IMG/VR virus record: IMGVR_UViG_3300048107_000188
Span: 1-31,464 of that record
Strand: one strand, 5' to 3'
DNA length: 31,464 nucleotides
Origin: a virus
The position numbers and the translations under genes are program-made. Positions within the stretch are counted from its first letter, which is position 1. Every line of letters begins with the position of its first letter. Positions 1 through 7,018 of this stretch are shown in pieces. The notes below the pieces were generated by a model that ran no database searches, was not told the DNA's origin, and saw only the letters and a list, made by a program, of their open reading frames with translations.

Positions 1-969
1 ACCTGCTGATCCAGGCACCTTATCTTTTAGGCACCACCATGCAGCATCACCATCAGTCAGAGAGTATCCAGAAGGACCAGCAATCTCATTGTGATAGTTG
101 TACTCATTACCATTCTCAGATTCATAGACAGGGACTCTCTCAGGGAAGCAGTTCTTGATACAAACTTCCGTCTTGTTAGCAGACCATCCACGAGGGTGGA
201 ATCCTTCACAGTCTGCCTTGGCAGGTGTCCAACCACCACCTAGGTATGGTTTGAATGTACATTCTAAAGTTTTTCTAACACATCTTGCCCAATCGTCATC
301 CTCTGGTTTAGAGAAAGGACAATACAATATCTCTTCAGGGTCACTTCCAATTACTTTCCAGTATCCATTACCTATATCTTTTACTTTGCCACGAATTCTT
401 AACTCACTGACACGCTTACAGTCATCAGGGGGACCACCGCCAGTGCTACCACCAGTGCCTATCCATGGACCATCAGGCTCGGGACCAGTTGGCCAGTGGA
501 TGGTGATGGGATTGCCGCATTTCAGACCAGGAATTTCTATACCTAATTCATCTACAACGAAACAAATAATAGGATCGATGTTAACAATCGTAGGGAGATC
601 AGGTAAATCGTCAGGTGGACGGGGTGGTAGTAGTGGCGGAAGGGCAGGGTAACATCTCCCAACCAGATCTTGAATCACCTCATTAGGTGTTGGCGGGGGA
701 GTAAATTCAGGAGCATCAGGACGCTCAGGGATATTGAGCGAGTCCAGTGGGTTGGGACTGTTTGGTGGTGCAGTAGGACCATAACATCTACCCACCAGAT
801 TCTGAATCACTTCAGAAGGTGTTAGTGTTGGTGGTATACCCTCGGAGGTTCCACCTGCGGGTCTAAATTCACTAGCAGGATTCTCACCATCCAATGCGTT
901 GGGGGTCAGACCAATCGGACCCGTGACATTGTAACAGCGAGCAACTAGATTACGAATATGCTCGGACAT
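1..969 (-). CDS. Large Pro- and Cys-rich protein, 3' end missing (possible virion protein)
   Basis: The minus frame is open from an ATG at 967-969 to the left edge, giving at least 323 residues with no stop, so this is an N-terminal fragment. Residues 1-107 carry three copies of a short motif ending in L-V-(A/G)-R-C-Y (residues 8-13, 58-63 and 102-107), separated by proline-rich linkers. A Pro/Gly-rich stretch follows (about 108-182), then a Cys- and Trp-rich part (about 184-313). There is no signal peptide or membrane segment. I do not recognise the family. The repeat-plus-linker build, and a late-type promoter (CTAAATA, 998-1004) directly upstream, suggest a virion or tail-associated protein. 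That is inference. No good ribosome binding site precedes the ATG, because a terminator U-tract occupies that place. A plus-strand open frame at 155-652 is its shadow. Confidence 0.75.
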   Translation of the reverse strand, partial: MSEHIRNLVARCYNVTGPIGLTPNALDGENPASEFRPAGGTSEGIPPTLTPSEVIQNLVGRCYGPTAPPNSPNPLDSLNIPERPDAPEFTPPPTPNEVIQDLVGRCYPALPPLLPPRPPDDLPDLPTIVNIDPIICFVVDELGIEIPGLKCGNPITIHWPTGPEPDGPWIGTGGSTGGGPPDDCKRVSELRIRGKVKDIGNGYWKVIGSDPEEILYCPFSKPEDDDWARCVRKTLECTFKPYLGGGWTPAKADCEGFHPRGWSANKTEVCIKNCFPERVPVYESENGNEYNYHNEIAGPSGYSLTDGDAAWWCLKDKVPGSAG

Positions 970-998
970 TAAAAAAGAGGAGCGGGTGCTGCTCCTCT
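970..998 (-). terminator. Intrinsic terminator after the psbD operon
   Basis: On the minus strand an 8-bp stem (AGAGGAGC paired with GCTCCTCT, 7-nt loop) is followed by a run of six T. It lies downstream of the 68-residue ORF and ends one base before the next start codon. Confidence 0.85.
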
Positions 999-1004
999 AT
1001 TTAG
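998..1004 (-). promoter_or_regulatory. Late-type promoter CTAAATA abutting the terminator
   Basis: CTAAATA on the minus strand resembles the T4-like late promoter core (TATAAATA, with relaxed first bases in marine relatives). Initiation about 6 nt downstream would fall inside the first arm of the terminator hairpin. A second match, GATAAATA, lies at 1055-1062 over the end of the 68-residue gene. Confidence 0.45.
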
Positions 1005-1053
1005 TGTGATGTGTTTGATGGATTTTGCCATCCACATCAGCGGCGACGATACT

Positions 1054-1260
1054 TTATTTATCGTTGTATAGATTCTCCAGTTTTTCTCTGGATAGATCTA
1101 CATACAATACCTCTTCACCTATCTGAGGTGCCTCGGGATGTTTCCGAGATCTAGCACCCCAGTAAATAGATTTAAGGTTGTAATACATAAGAGCAAAGGC
1201 ACCGCCAGCAATGAGAGCGAAGCATGTGAAGTAAAGAAAGACTTCAAAACTATTCATCAT
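1054..1260 (-). CDS. Small membrane protein, last gene of the psbD operon (68 aa)
   Basis: A 68-residue protein with one hydrophobic segment near the N-terminus (about residues 6-27: F-L-Y-F-T-C-F-A-L-I-A-G-G-A-F-A-L-M-Y-Y) followed by a charged tail of about 40 residues. Its ATG overlaps the stop of the 81-residue gene upstream (ATGA at 1257-1260), so the two are translationally coupled. A terminator follows. I recognise no domain. Its place behind psbD suggests a thylakoid or inner-membrane role, but that is inference. The last codons overlap a GATAAATA late-promoter-like word. Confidence 0.7.
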   Translation of the reverse strand: MMNSFEVFLYFTCFALIAGGAFALMYYNLKSIYWGARSRKHPEAPQIGEEVLYVDLSREKLENLYNDK

Positions 1261-1502
1261 GCCTCCTGAAGAGATTGAACTGTGTTGTGTAACTCACCAA
1301 CATCACGAAGACCCTCGGCACTAAACCAAGGAGCATTAGCCCAACTGAATCCTTCACCAAAGGTGTTATCAGGTGCAGTGATATACCAATGACATGATGT
1401 GTCAGGCACATCTACTGCACACTTAGACCAATCGTCACTCCACTGTGGGACTTGCACCCACATTAGAGCAGCAAACATAATACTGAAGAGTGATTTAATC
1501 AC
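1257..1502 (-). CDS. Small exported protein following psbD (81 aa)
   Basis: An 81-residue protein. The first roughly 17 residues ([17 protein letters not shown]) look like a short signal peptide or membrane anchor. The rest is Trp-rich with two cysteines (about 28 and 37) that could form a disulphide if exported. The start overlaps the psbD stop (ATGA, 1499-1502) and the stop overlaps the next start, so it is expressed with psbD. No family is recognised. Function unknown; export is inferred from the N-terminus only. Confidence 0.7.
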   Translation of the reverse strand: MIKSLFSIMFAALMWVQVPQWSDDWSKCAVDVPDTSCHWYITAPDNTFGEGFSWANAPWFSAEGLRDVGELHNTVQSLQEA

Positions 1503-2554
1503 AGTGCATTACCTCTTGGTAGTACTTCCTCAGGGAAGATGAAGTTTTCATGTGGTTGGTCAGCAGGTGCCATCCAAGCACGGAGTCCTTCATTCAGGAG
1601 GATATTCTTGGTGTAGAAGGTCTCGAATTCAGGATCCTCCGCTGCACGAATCTCCTGAGATACGAAGTCGTAAGCACGAAGATTAAGAGCGAGTCCAACA
1701 ATACCGATAGAAGAAGTCCAGAGACCCATGACGGGCACGAATAGCATAAAGAAATGCAACCAACGCTTGTTACTAAAAGCAATACCGAAGATCTGTGACC
1801 AGAAACGGTTCGCAGTAACCATCGAGTAAGTTTCCTCCTCTTGCGTAGGCTCAAAAGCCTTGAAAGTATTCGCTTGCTCACCATCTTCAAACAGCGTGTT
1901 TTCTACAGTAGCACCATGGATTGCACATAGCAATGCTCCACCCAGTATACCAGCAACACCCATCATATGGAAGGGGTTGAGGGTCCAGTTGTGGAAACCC
2001 TGCAGGAAGAGTAGGAATCTAAAGATTGCTGCTACCCCGAAACTAGGTGCAAAGAACCATGAAGACTGACCCAGTGGATACAGAAGGAATACGCTGACAA
2101 AGACAGCAATAGGACCAGAGAACGCAATAGCATTGTAGGGACGGATACCAACTAGACGAGCGATCTCAAACTGTCTAAGCATGAAACCAATGAGAGCGAA
2201 GGCACCGTGGAGAGCCACGAAAGCCCAGAGTCCCCCAAGTTGGCACCAGCGGACGAAATCCCCCTGAGCTTCAGGACCCCAAAGTAGAAGAAGAGAATGA
2301 CCCATAGCGTCAGCAGGCGTTGAGACAGCTGACGTAAGAAAATTAGCACCCTCAAGATAGGAAGTAGCAAGTCCGTGGGTGTACCAACTCGTGACAAAAG
2401 TTGTGCCAGTAAGCCAACCACCAATGGCAAGATAAGCAGTGGGAAGAAGAAGTATTCCAGACCAACCCACAAAGACAAAGCGATCCCGTTTAAGCCAGTC
2501 ATCAAGGATATCAAACCAACCCCTCCGTTGTTGTTGTAGTGTAGCAGTCGTCAT
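1499..2554 (-). CDS. psbD: Photosystem II reaction-centre protein D2
   Basis: D2 pairs with D1 to form the photosystem II core and carries pheophytin, QA and the non-heme iron. The phage copy is thought to keep electron flow going while host D2 turns over. The protein is 351 residues, one shorter than the usual cyanobacterial 352, and collinear over its full length. Cofactor residues are present with a one-residue offset: TyrD Y159, H188, the special-pair ligand H196, and the iron ligands H213 and H267. It starts N-terminally M-T-T-A-T-L, preceded by a weak AAGG. It lies 11 nt after a 73-residue membrane protein and is coupled to two small downstream genes. No intron or truncation. Confidence 0.98.
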   Translation of the reverse strand: MTTATLQQQRRGWFDILDDWLKRDRFVFVGWSGILLLPTAYLAIGGWLTGTTFVTSWYTHGLATSYLEGANFLTSAVSTPADAMGHSLLLLWGPEAQGDFVRWCQLGGLWAFVALHGAFALIGFMLRQFEIARLVGIRPYNAIAFSGPIAVFVSVFLLYPLGQSSWFFAPSFGVAAIFRFLLFLQGFHNWTLNPFHMMGVAGILGGALLCAIHGATVENTLFEDGEQANTFKAFEPTQEEETYSMVTANRFWSQIFGIAFSNKRWLHFFMLFVPVMGLWTSSIGIVGLALNLRAYDFVSQEIRAAEDPEFETFYTKNILLNEGLRAWMAPADQPHENFIFPEEVLPRGNAL

Positions 2555-2565
2555 TGAATTTTACC

Positions 2566-2787
2566 TTAGTTGTTTAGTTCCAAATAGAATTTTGTTTGAT
2601 CACTAGGTGCATTCTCGTAGAATGAGATGTCACCATACATTTTATGATCTTTGTATCCAACCATGCGACCTTTTGTATTTTGGATAGCACCCATCATAGC
2701 AATGATAAGGAAGATAGCAGGAGGACCAATGATTAAAGCACCACCGATCACATAGTAAGTGAGCAATTCGATTAGATCAGTAGACAT
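2566..2787 (-). CDS. Small membrane protein between psbA and psbD (73 aa)
   Basis: A 73-residue protein with one long hydrophobic segment (about residues 8-34, including Y-V-I-G-G-A-L-I-I-G-P-P-A-I-F-L-I-I-A) and a polar C-terminus rich in Tyr, Lys and Asp. It sits between the psbA terminator and psbD, so it is probably transcribed with psbD. I do not recognise it as a named photosystem II subunit. Its neighbours make a thylakoid role plausible but unproven. No clear Shine-Dalgarno precedes the ATG. Confidence 0.75.
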   Translation of the reverse strand: MSTDLIELLTYYVIGGALIIGPPAIFLIIAMMGAIQNTKGRMVGYKDHKMYGDISFYENAPSDQTKFYLELNN

Positions 2788-2804
2788 AAAACTTTACAGT
2801 AATG

Positions 2805-2835
2805 AAGAAAAGAAAAGGGGTCCGTAGACCCCTTT
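2805..2835 (-). terminator. psbA terminator
   Basis: On the minus strand a perfect 9-bp stem (AAAGGGGTC / GACCCCTTT, hairpin 2814-2835) with a TACG tetraloop is followed by TTTTCTTTTCTT. It begins 21 nt past the psbA stop. Confidence 0.93.
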
Positions 2836-2841
2836 ATTATA
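2836..2841 (-). promoter_or_regulatory. Extended -10 element (TGGTATAAT) before the psbA terminator
   Basis: TATAAT preceded by TGG on the minus strand forms an extended -10 without a good -35. Initiation about 7 nt downstream would fall within the psbA terminator hairpin, giving a transcript for the 73-residue gene and psbD that lacks the 5' arm. Confidence 0.4.
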
Positions 2842-2856
2842 CCACAAGTTGAGTGA

Positions 2857-3936
2857 TCAACCGATGCTAGGTGCGGTAAGTGCCACAGGTGTGGACTCGG
2901 CAGCAGCCAGATCGAGTGGGAAGTTGTGAGCGTTACGCTCGTGCATGACTTCCATACCAAGACCAGCGCGGTTAAGCACGTCTGCCCAGGTAGGGAGGAC
3001 ACGACCATTGTTGTCCAAGATGGACTGGTTGAAGTTGAAACCGTTGAGGTTGAATGCCATGGTGCTTACGCCCAGTGCAGTAAACCAGATTCCGACAACA
3101 GGCCATGCGGCAAGGAAGAAGTGAAGACTTCTGCTGTTGTTGAAGGAAGCGTATTGGAAGATCAAACGACCAAAGTAACCATGAGCGGCGACGATGTTGT
3201 AAGTCTCTTCCTCTTGTCCAAACTTGTAACCATAGTTTTGTGACTCAGATTCAGTCGTCTCACGGACGAGTGAAGAAGTAACAAGACTACCATGCATTGC
3301 CGAGAAGAGTGATCCACCGAAGACACCTGCTACTCCCAACATGTGGAAGGGGTGCATAAGGATGTTGTGCTCTGCTTGGAAGACAAGCATGTAGTTGAAT
3401 GTGCCAGAGATACCAAGAGGCATTGCGTCAGAGAAAGAACCTTGACCGAAAGGATAGACCAGGAAGACTGCGGATGCTGCTGCAACAGGTGCAGAGTATG
3501 CAACACAGATCCAAGGACGCATCCCAAGACGGTAAGACAATTCCCATTCACGTCCCATATAGGCAAAGATGCCGATCAGGAAGTGGAAGATTACCAATTG
3601 GAAAGGACCGCCGTTATACAACCACTCGTCGAGTGATGCGGCTTCCCAGATGGGGTAGAAGTGAAGACCAATTGCGTTGGAGGATGGGACAACAGCACCA
3701 GAAATGATGTTGTTACCATACATGAGTGAACCTGCTACGGGCTCACGGATACCGTCGATATCGACGGGTGGTGCCGCTACGAAAGCGATCACGAAGCAGA
3801 TGGTTGCCGCCAACAGAGTTGGGATCATCAGCACTCCAAACCATCCGACATAGAGTCGGTTGTTTGTGGAAGTTACCCACTCGCAGAACGAATCCCACGC
3901 GGAGGTTGTTTGTTGTTGCCTTGAAAGAGTTGACAT
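2857..3936 (-). CDS. psbA: Photosystem II reaction-centre protein D1
   Basis: D1 holds the oxygen-evolving manganese cluster, TyrZ, pheophytin and QB. It is the fastest-damaged photosystem II subunit, and phage copies replace it during infection. The protein is 359 residues, full length and without an intron. Every functional position I checked is in register: E130 (pheophytin), Y161, D170, H190, H198, H215, H252, F255, S264, H272, H332, E333, H337, D342 and A344, with a cleavable C-terminal tail after A344. Glu rather than Gln at 130 is the high-light form of cyanobacterial D1. The gene has its own sigma-70-type promoter (4083-4111), a leader of about 140 nt and a strong terminator. No Shine-Dalgarno is obvious. 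Confidence 0.99.
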   Translation of the reverse strand: MSTLSRQQQTTSAWDSFCEWVTSTNNRLYVGWFGVLMIPTLLAATICFVIAFVAAPPVDIDGIREPVAGSLMYGNNIISGAVVPSSNAIGLHFYPIWEAASLDEWLYNGGPFQLVIFHFLIGIFAYMGREWELSYRLGMRPWICVAYSAPVAAASAVFLVYPFGQGSFSDAMPLGISGTFNYMLVFQAEHNILMHPFHMLGVAGVFGGSLFSAMHGSLVTSSLVRETTESESQNYGYKFGQEEETYNIVAAHGYFGRLIFQYASFNNSRSLHFFLAAWPVVGIWFTALGVSTMAFNLNGFNFNQSILDNNGRVLPTWADVLNRAGLGMEVMHERNAHNFPLDLAAAESTPVALTAPSIG

Positions 3937-4059
3937 TGAAATTAGGGTAGGTATGAGTGCAGGGAAACACTAATATAATATGCCTGTTGCACCCTCAGCA
4001 GCAGGTATGAAAGACTGTTATTTAATGACGCTGTTTAGTCTTGGTGAGGCGTCAAGTGT

Positions 4060-4075
4060 GTCGTTGTGTAACGAC
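4060..4075 (-). other. Stem-loop at the 5' end of the psbA leader
   Basis: A perfect 6-bp stem (GTCGTT / AACGAC) with a 4-nt loop begins about 1 nt after the predicted psbA transcription start. It could protect the mRNA 5' end; there is no U-tract, so it is not a terminator. Confidence 0.4.
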
Positions 4076-4082
4076 CGTCCAT

Positions 4083-4111
4083 ACTATATATGGTTTTCAA
4101 CACCTTGTCAA
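4083..4111 (-). promoter_or_regulatory. Sigma-70-type promoter of psbA
   Basis: On the minus strand a perfect -35 TTGACA (4106-4111), a 17-nt spacer and -10 TATAGT (4083-4088). The -35 overlaps the halogenase stop codon. The same -35, spacer length and -10 occur before the hli genes (7263-7291). Confidence 0.8.
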
Positions 4112-5577
4112 GTGTAATCGAAGGTGGACTCCAAGAAAACCGACATAGGAGGACATGTCTTGGCATATTGTAGCACAAGTTGGTGCTCATATGCCCAGTC
4201 ATCGACTTTGCGACGAGTAACAAGCTCTGGATACTTGAAGTATTCAGTGAGTCGCTTGTTGACTGTAGTATAACCTGATCCTGCAAGGATGTGAAGGACC
4301 TGTGTGCCACCATGGGAAATGGCTTCGTTGCCATTCATAATATACTGAATGGCTTCATGGGTTCCTGTGAGATCATACTCTATCTCATCGCTGACATGAC
4401 TCCAGAAAGGTGTGTCACGACGGCGACTGTAATAGTAGTGTGCCTCTACAAACTCACGCCATCCGTCCATATGCTCAGTGAGGTTATGGTTGAAGCGATC
4501 ACGCTGGAATTGTCCAGGCAGAGGTGCCTCCTGTAGGAGGTCCATGAGAGCAAGGATGCCATGGTGTGTGTTGAAGAGACTTGTAGATTCTAACGGCTCA
4601 ATGAATCCAAACGAGAGTCCGATGGACACACAGTTACCTGTCCATGCTCTCTCATGCCTGCCGTTTTCAAACTTGATCAGACGTGCATCATCGTATCCGA
4701 ATTCTTTACGGGCATCCTCTTCGCTCTGAAACTTTGAGCAGAATACATATCCCCTGCTGAGGAAGTCATAGGTAGGGATGGTCCACTGCCAACCAGCAGT
4801 CATTGCTTTAGCGTTGGTGTAGGGGACCATCTCGGTCTCACGATCAGTGTAGTCAGTCTTAACTACGAGTGCGCTGTCAGTTACAATTGAATCGTAGGGT
4901 TTCCACTTGCTAAGCGCCCCCCCGACAACTGCTTGCTGCCCACTACAGTCGATAAAGAGATCACCAAAAATCTTTTCTCCCCCGAGTTTGTATGGTCCAC
5001 CTGTGACCACGACGTGCTCGATGTTCCTTCCTTTAGTAGCAACAGACTTAACTGTGCTATTAACCACCTTAAGATCTTTGCAGAAGGTGTCTCTGAGAAA
5101 GTTGGAGAAGGCTGCTCCGTTAATATGGAATGATCTGTCTTTAGCGAGGTCATATGGTCCTAGGATATTTTTATTCAGTGGTAGTCGCCCTGCCTCTGCC
5201 ACCGCCGTGAATGGCATGAATACTTGGGAGAAGGGTGGTAGATTCTCTGGATGAAATGCTTTGGCGAGCATCCACTCTTGAAATTTTATATGTTTTGCGA
5301 CTGACTGTCCATTGGGATAGTGAAATACTTCACCCTCCTTCACGAAACCATCAAACCTTGAAGAGGATTTGAATGTTGCTCGTGCTGCAGGGAGGAATAC
5401 TTCATCAGTGATCCCCATGTAATCAAGATACTGATTGATGTGTGGCGTAGTGCTTTCACCTACACCGATGGCATCACCACCATTGATCATAGTGATGTCC
5501 CAGTTAGGGAAAGTTTTACAAAAAGCGGCGGCAGTCATCCAACCAGATGTACCACCACCGACAATCACAATACGCAT
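4108..5577 (-). CDS. Flavin-dependent tryptophan halogenase family protein
   Basis: A 489-residue FAD-dependent enzyme of the PrnA/RebH family, which uses FADH2, O2 and halide to chlorinate or brominate an aromatic substrate. Visible motifs are the N-terminal FAD-binding G-G-G-T-S-G-W (7-13), G-V-G-E-S-T-T-P (38-45), a Lys in A-T-F-K (K70) at the place of the catalytic lysine, the diagnostic W-x-W-x-I-P (263-268), and G-F-I-E-P-L-E-S with the conserved glutamates (324-331). Length is a little under the usual 500-540. The substrate cannot be read from sequence and no flavin reductase lies in the window, so a host reductase would be needed. It starts 1 nt after a small basic protein and ends inside the psbA promoter. 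Similar genes are known in some cyanophages. Confidence 0.92.
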   Translation of the reverse strand: MRIVIVGGGTSGWMTAAAFCKTFPNWDITMINGGDAIGVGESTTPHINQYLDYMGITDEVFLPAARATFKSSSRFDGFVKEGEVFHYPNGQSVAKHIKFQEWMLAKAFHPENLPPFSQVFMPFTAVAEAGRLPLNKNILGPYDLAKDRSFHINGAAFSNFLRDTFCKDLKVVNSTVKSVATKGRNIEHVVVTGGPYKLGGEKIFGDLFIDCSGQQAVVGGALSKWKPYDSIVTDSALVVKTDYTDRETEMVPYTNAKAMTAGWQWTIPTYDFLSRGYVFCSKFQSEEDARKEFGYDDARLIKFENGRHERAWTGNCVSIGLSFGFIEPLESTSLFNTHHGILALMDLLQEAPLPGQFQRDRFNHNLTEHMDGWREFVEAHYYYSRRRDTPFWSHVSDEIEYDLTGTHEAIQYIMNGNEAISHGGTQVLHILAGSGYTTVNKRLTEYFKYPELVTRRKVDDWAYEHQLVLQYAKTCPPMSVFLESTFDYT

Positions 5578-5578
5578 G

Positions 5579-5716
5579 TTACTTTTTTTTCAGTGTCTTT
5601 TTAATCATCTTAGCATACAAAACTTCCTCTGGTGTATACCAATTGGGATGTTTCTTTGCTCCTTTAAGTAGTTTCTTTACTGCTTTCTTTGTTGAGAGTT
5701 GTTTCTTTTCTTCCAT
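5579..5716 (-). CDS. Small basic protein upstream of the halogenase (45 aa)
   Basis: A 45-residue, very lysine-rich protein containing K-K-A-V-K-K-L-L-K-G-A-K-K-H-P and W-Y-T-P-E-E-V-L-Y-A-K. It resembles a short conserved cyanophage protein I have seen without a function. The ATG at 5714-5716 is preferred; the frame stays open upstream to 5785, but that part runs over the 101-residue gene. With this start it overlaps that gene by 53 nt. It ends 1 nt before the halogenase ATG. Nucleic-acid binding is possible from charge alone. Confidence 0.6.
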   Translation of the reverse strand: MEEKKQLSTKKAVKKLLKGAKKHPNWYTPEEVLYAKMIKKTLKKK

Positions 5717-5969
5717 TAATGGATTGATATTTAGAAAATTCTTTGAAGAGATTCTCACCAACGAAAGCATAGAGGTCTCCGCCATGGGTAGACAATGCTT
5801 CTTCTAATCCTTGCTGGGTGGATGGGACATTAAGCAACCCATTCGACACATAGTAGTGACAGAACTCATACACTTCTCTATTTATGGGGATTTGCTTATG
5901 AATAAATGCAGTCAGACAAATCTGTCTCTCTGCCATCTTGCCGTCGTCATAGCGCCAGTCTTCAATCAT
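5664..5969 (-). CDS. Conserved hypothetical protein (101 aa)
   Basis: A 101-residue soluble protein, probably helical, with a Lys/Thr/Ser-rich tail. Its ATG overlaps the stop of the 51-residue gene upstream (ATGA, 5966-5969), supporting this start. The 3' 53 nt are shared in another frame with the 45-residue gene. A CATAAATA word at 5879-5886 resembles a late promoter but lies in the coding body. No recognisable domain. Confidence 0.65.
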   Translation of the reverse strand: MIEDWRYDDGKMAERQICLTAFIHKQIPINREVYEFCHYYVSNGLLNVPSTQQGLEEALSTHGGDLYAFVGENLFKEFSKYQSINGRKETTLNKESSKETT

Positions 5970-6121
5970 TGAGCAATCATCCTGAATTCTTTTTTAGTTT
6001 GGAATGCCTTCTGCCCTGCTTCACACAGGTGCAGAAGAAATTGAGCCTTGTGTAGGGATAGGTTGGAGTAGTTTTTTAACTTAACCCAGTTACCATCCCA
6101 GTAAAACTCTAAGCAATACAT
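5966..6121 (-). CDS. Small hypothetical protein (51 aa)
   Basis: A 51-residue frame with ATG at 6119-6121 and TGA at 5966-5968. It begins 3 nt after the stop of the lysozyme-like gene and its stop overlaps the start of the 101-residue gene (ATGA), which strongly supports that it is real although short. The sequence starts M-Y-C-L-E-F-Y-W-D-G-N-W-V-K-L-K and is followed by a helical part with Q-F-L-L-H-L-C-E-A-G-Q-K-A-F. Function unknown. Confidence 0.7.
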   Translation of the reverse strand: MYCLEFYWDGNWVKLKNYSNLSLHKAQFLLHLCEAGQKAFQTKKEFRMIAQ

Positions 6122-6124
6122 GAC

Positions 6125-6718
6125 TCATGCATCCAACCTGAGTTTATTTAGATAATCCCAAGCATATACTTCACGGTTACCTTTGATGCCCCATCCCAAC
6201 CAACGATAAGAAGGTTGCATATAGTATGCAATACTCATTCCATTCGATTGGAAGTATGGAAGTTGACGCTGAAATATATTCTCGTTAACCATGTAACGAA
6301 GTTGGCAGTCGAATGTGGAGGGATCACACTCAAACTTATTGGCAAATTTGCCGAGGTTGACGTAGCGGTTTACGCTGGTCCACTGAATGATGCCATAACC
6401 ACCCCGATGACAATCGTGGTAAGAAACTCTAGCACCTCCCTCGCATATATTGGCAGTGAAATTAGACTCCTGTCTAATGTTGCCAAGAATTGTAGCAATA
6501 GCATTTTTGTCTTTGATATTTACTGATGGTGTTTGTAAATACGCTACGACTTTTGTCTCTTCAGGGGAGCAATCTTCACACTCCCATTTAGTCTCTAAGA
6601 TCTTTGTAGGTCTCAGTCCTGCTGCTTCAACTTTGTGAGGAGCAGAAGAAGTACATGCCATAAGCAGTGGCAGCATTGCTGTTACCATTACAAGTGGTCT
6701 CATGTCTAGTCTATCCAT
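6125..6718 (-). CDS. Lipoprotein with phage lysozyme-like (cell-wall hydrolase) domain
   Basis: The C-terminal two thirds resemble the phage tail-lysozyme family (Phage_lysozyme2 type): A-T-I-L-G-N-I-R-Q-E-S-N-F with a candidate catalytic Glu, then G-G-Y-G-I-I-Q-W-T-S and a Cys-containing region ending in Y-R-W-L-G-W-G. The N-terminus has a classic lipoprotein signal: R-P-L-V-M-V-T-A-M-L-P-L, then the lipobox L-M-A-C followed by T-S-S. I chose ATG 6716-6718 (197 aa); ATG 6701-6703 is equally possible. The frame extends to a GTG at 6742, but that lies in a terminator hairpin and would bury the signal peptide. A membrane-anchored peptidoglycan hydrolase for lysis or superinfection control is inferred. 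Neighbours are small proteins leading to the halogenase. Confidence 0.75.
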   Translation of the reverse strand: MDRLDMRPLVMVTAMLPLLMACTSSAPHKVEAAGLRPTKILETKWECEDCSPEETKVVAYLQTPSVNIKDKNAIATILGNIRQESNFTANICEGGARVSYHDCHRGGYGIIQWTSVNRYVNLGKFANKFECDPSTFDCQLRYMVNENIFQRQLPYFQSNGMSIAYYMQPSYRWLGWGIKGNREVYAWDYLNKLRLDA

Positions 6719-6721
6719 AAT

Positions 6722-6744
6722 AGAAAAGGGTGCCAGAGGCACCC
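6722..6744 (-). terminator. Intrinsic terminator after the hli operon
   Basis: On the minus strand a perfect 7-bp GC-rich stem (GGGTGCC / GGCACCC, 3-nt loop) is followed by TTTTCT. It lies between the 45-residue hli-operon gene and the lysozyme-like gene. Confidence 0.85.
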
Positions 6745-6748
6745 GAGT

Positions 6749-6776
6749 ATCATAGCGTATTTAGCGTGGTTGTCAA
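6749..6776 (-). promoter_or_regulatory. Overlapping sigma-70-type and late-type promoters
   Basis: On the minus strand TTGACA (6771-6776), a 16-nt spacer and TATGAT (6749-6754). A late-type CTAAATA (6758-6764) lies in the spacer. Both point toward the lysozyme-like gene, and initiation would occur at the edge of the terminator hairpin. Confidence 0.6.
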
Positions 6777-6910
6777 GAGGTTGGAGCATAAGAAGGAATC
6801 ATCATTCCCCCATCACTTCCGTCGTCATCCTCATCAGTGTCTGCTAGTAGTAGCAAGATAATGAAAGGAGTAAAACAGAAGACGATCGTCTGAAATACCT
6901 CTAGACTCAT
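6773..6910 (-). CDS. Small membrane protein in the hli operon (45 aa)
   Basis: A 45-residue protein with an N-terminal hydrophobic segment (F-Q-T-I-V-F-C-F-T-P-F-I-I-L-L-L-L-A) and an acidic, glycine-rich tail (D-T-D-E-D-D-D-G). Its ATG (6908-6910) overlaps the TAA of the second hli gene (TAATG), fixing the start; the longer frame up to 6988 is only the shadow of that hli gene. Unknown function; co-expression with hli suggests a thylakoid role. Confidence 0.65.
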   Translation of the reverse strand: MSLEVFQTIVFCFTPFIILLLLADTDEDDDGSDGGMMIPSYAPTS

Positions 6911-7017
6911 TACCAAATACCTGGGATGATCTGTCCTGTGACAGCGTAGGTGCCCATTGCGGCAACGATTCCGATCATTGCCATCCAACCATTAAAACGT
7001 TCTGCTTGAGGAGTCAT
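6910..7017 (-). CDS. hli: High-light-inducible protein, short form (35 aa)
   Basis: A 35-residue single-helix Hlip. The chlorophyll-binding pattern E-R-F-N-G-W-x-A-M-I-G occupies residues 6-16, followed by the hydrophobic helix and a G-I-W end. The usual Arg after N-G is Trp here. Hlips bind chlorophyll and carotenoid, protect photosystem II under excess light and act during assembly. ATG at 7015-7017, 1 nt after the stop of the first hli gene; the stop TAA overlaps the next ATG. It lacks the longer N-terminal extension of its neighbour. Confidence 0.9.
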   Translation of the reverse strand: MTPQAERFNGWMAMIGIVAAMGTYAVTGQIIPGIW

Positions 7018-7018
7018 T

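Noticed and set aside
155-652. Plus-strand open frame of 165 codons
   Set aside because: It lies wholly inside the well-composed minus-strand gene 1-969; its product is low complexity and it lacks a ribosome site. A shadow frame.
2857-3936. Intron or homing endonuclease in psbA, as found in some cyanophages
   Set aside because: The D1 frame is uninterrupted from residue 1 to 359 with all ligands in register.
4020-4056. Second psbA promoter around a TTGACG and ATTAAATA
   Set aside because: No -10 lies at a suitable distance from TTGACG, and ATTAAATA departs from the late core; the upstream TTGACA-17-TATAGT is far better.
6719-6742. Longer N-terminus of the lysozyme-like gene from a GTG
   Set aside because: The codons form a terminator hairpin and U-tract, and the extension would move the lipoprotein signal away from the N-terminus.
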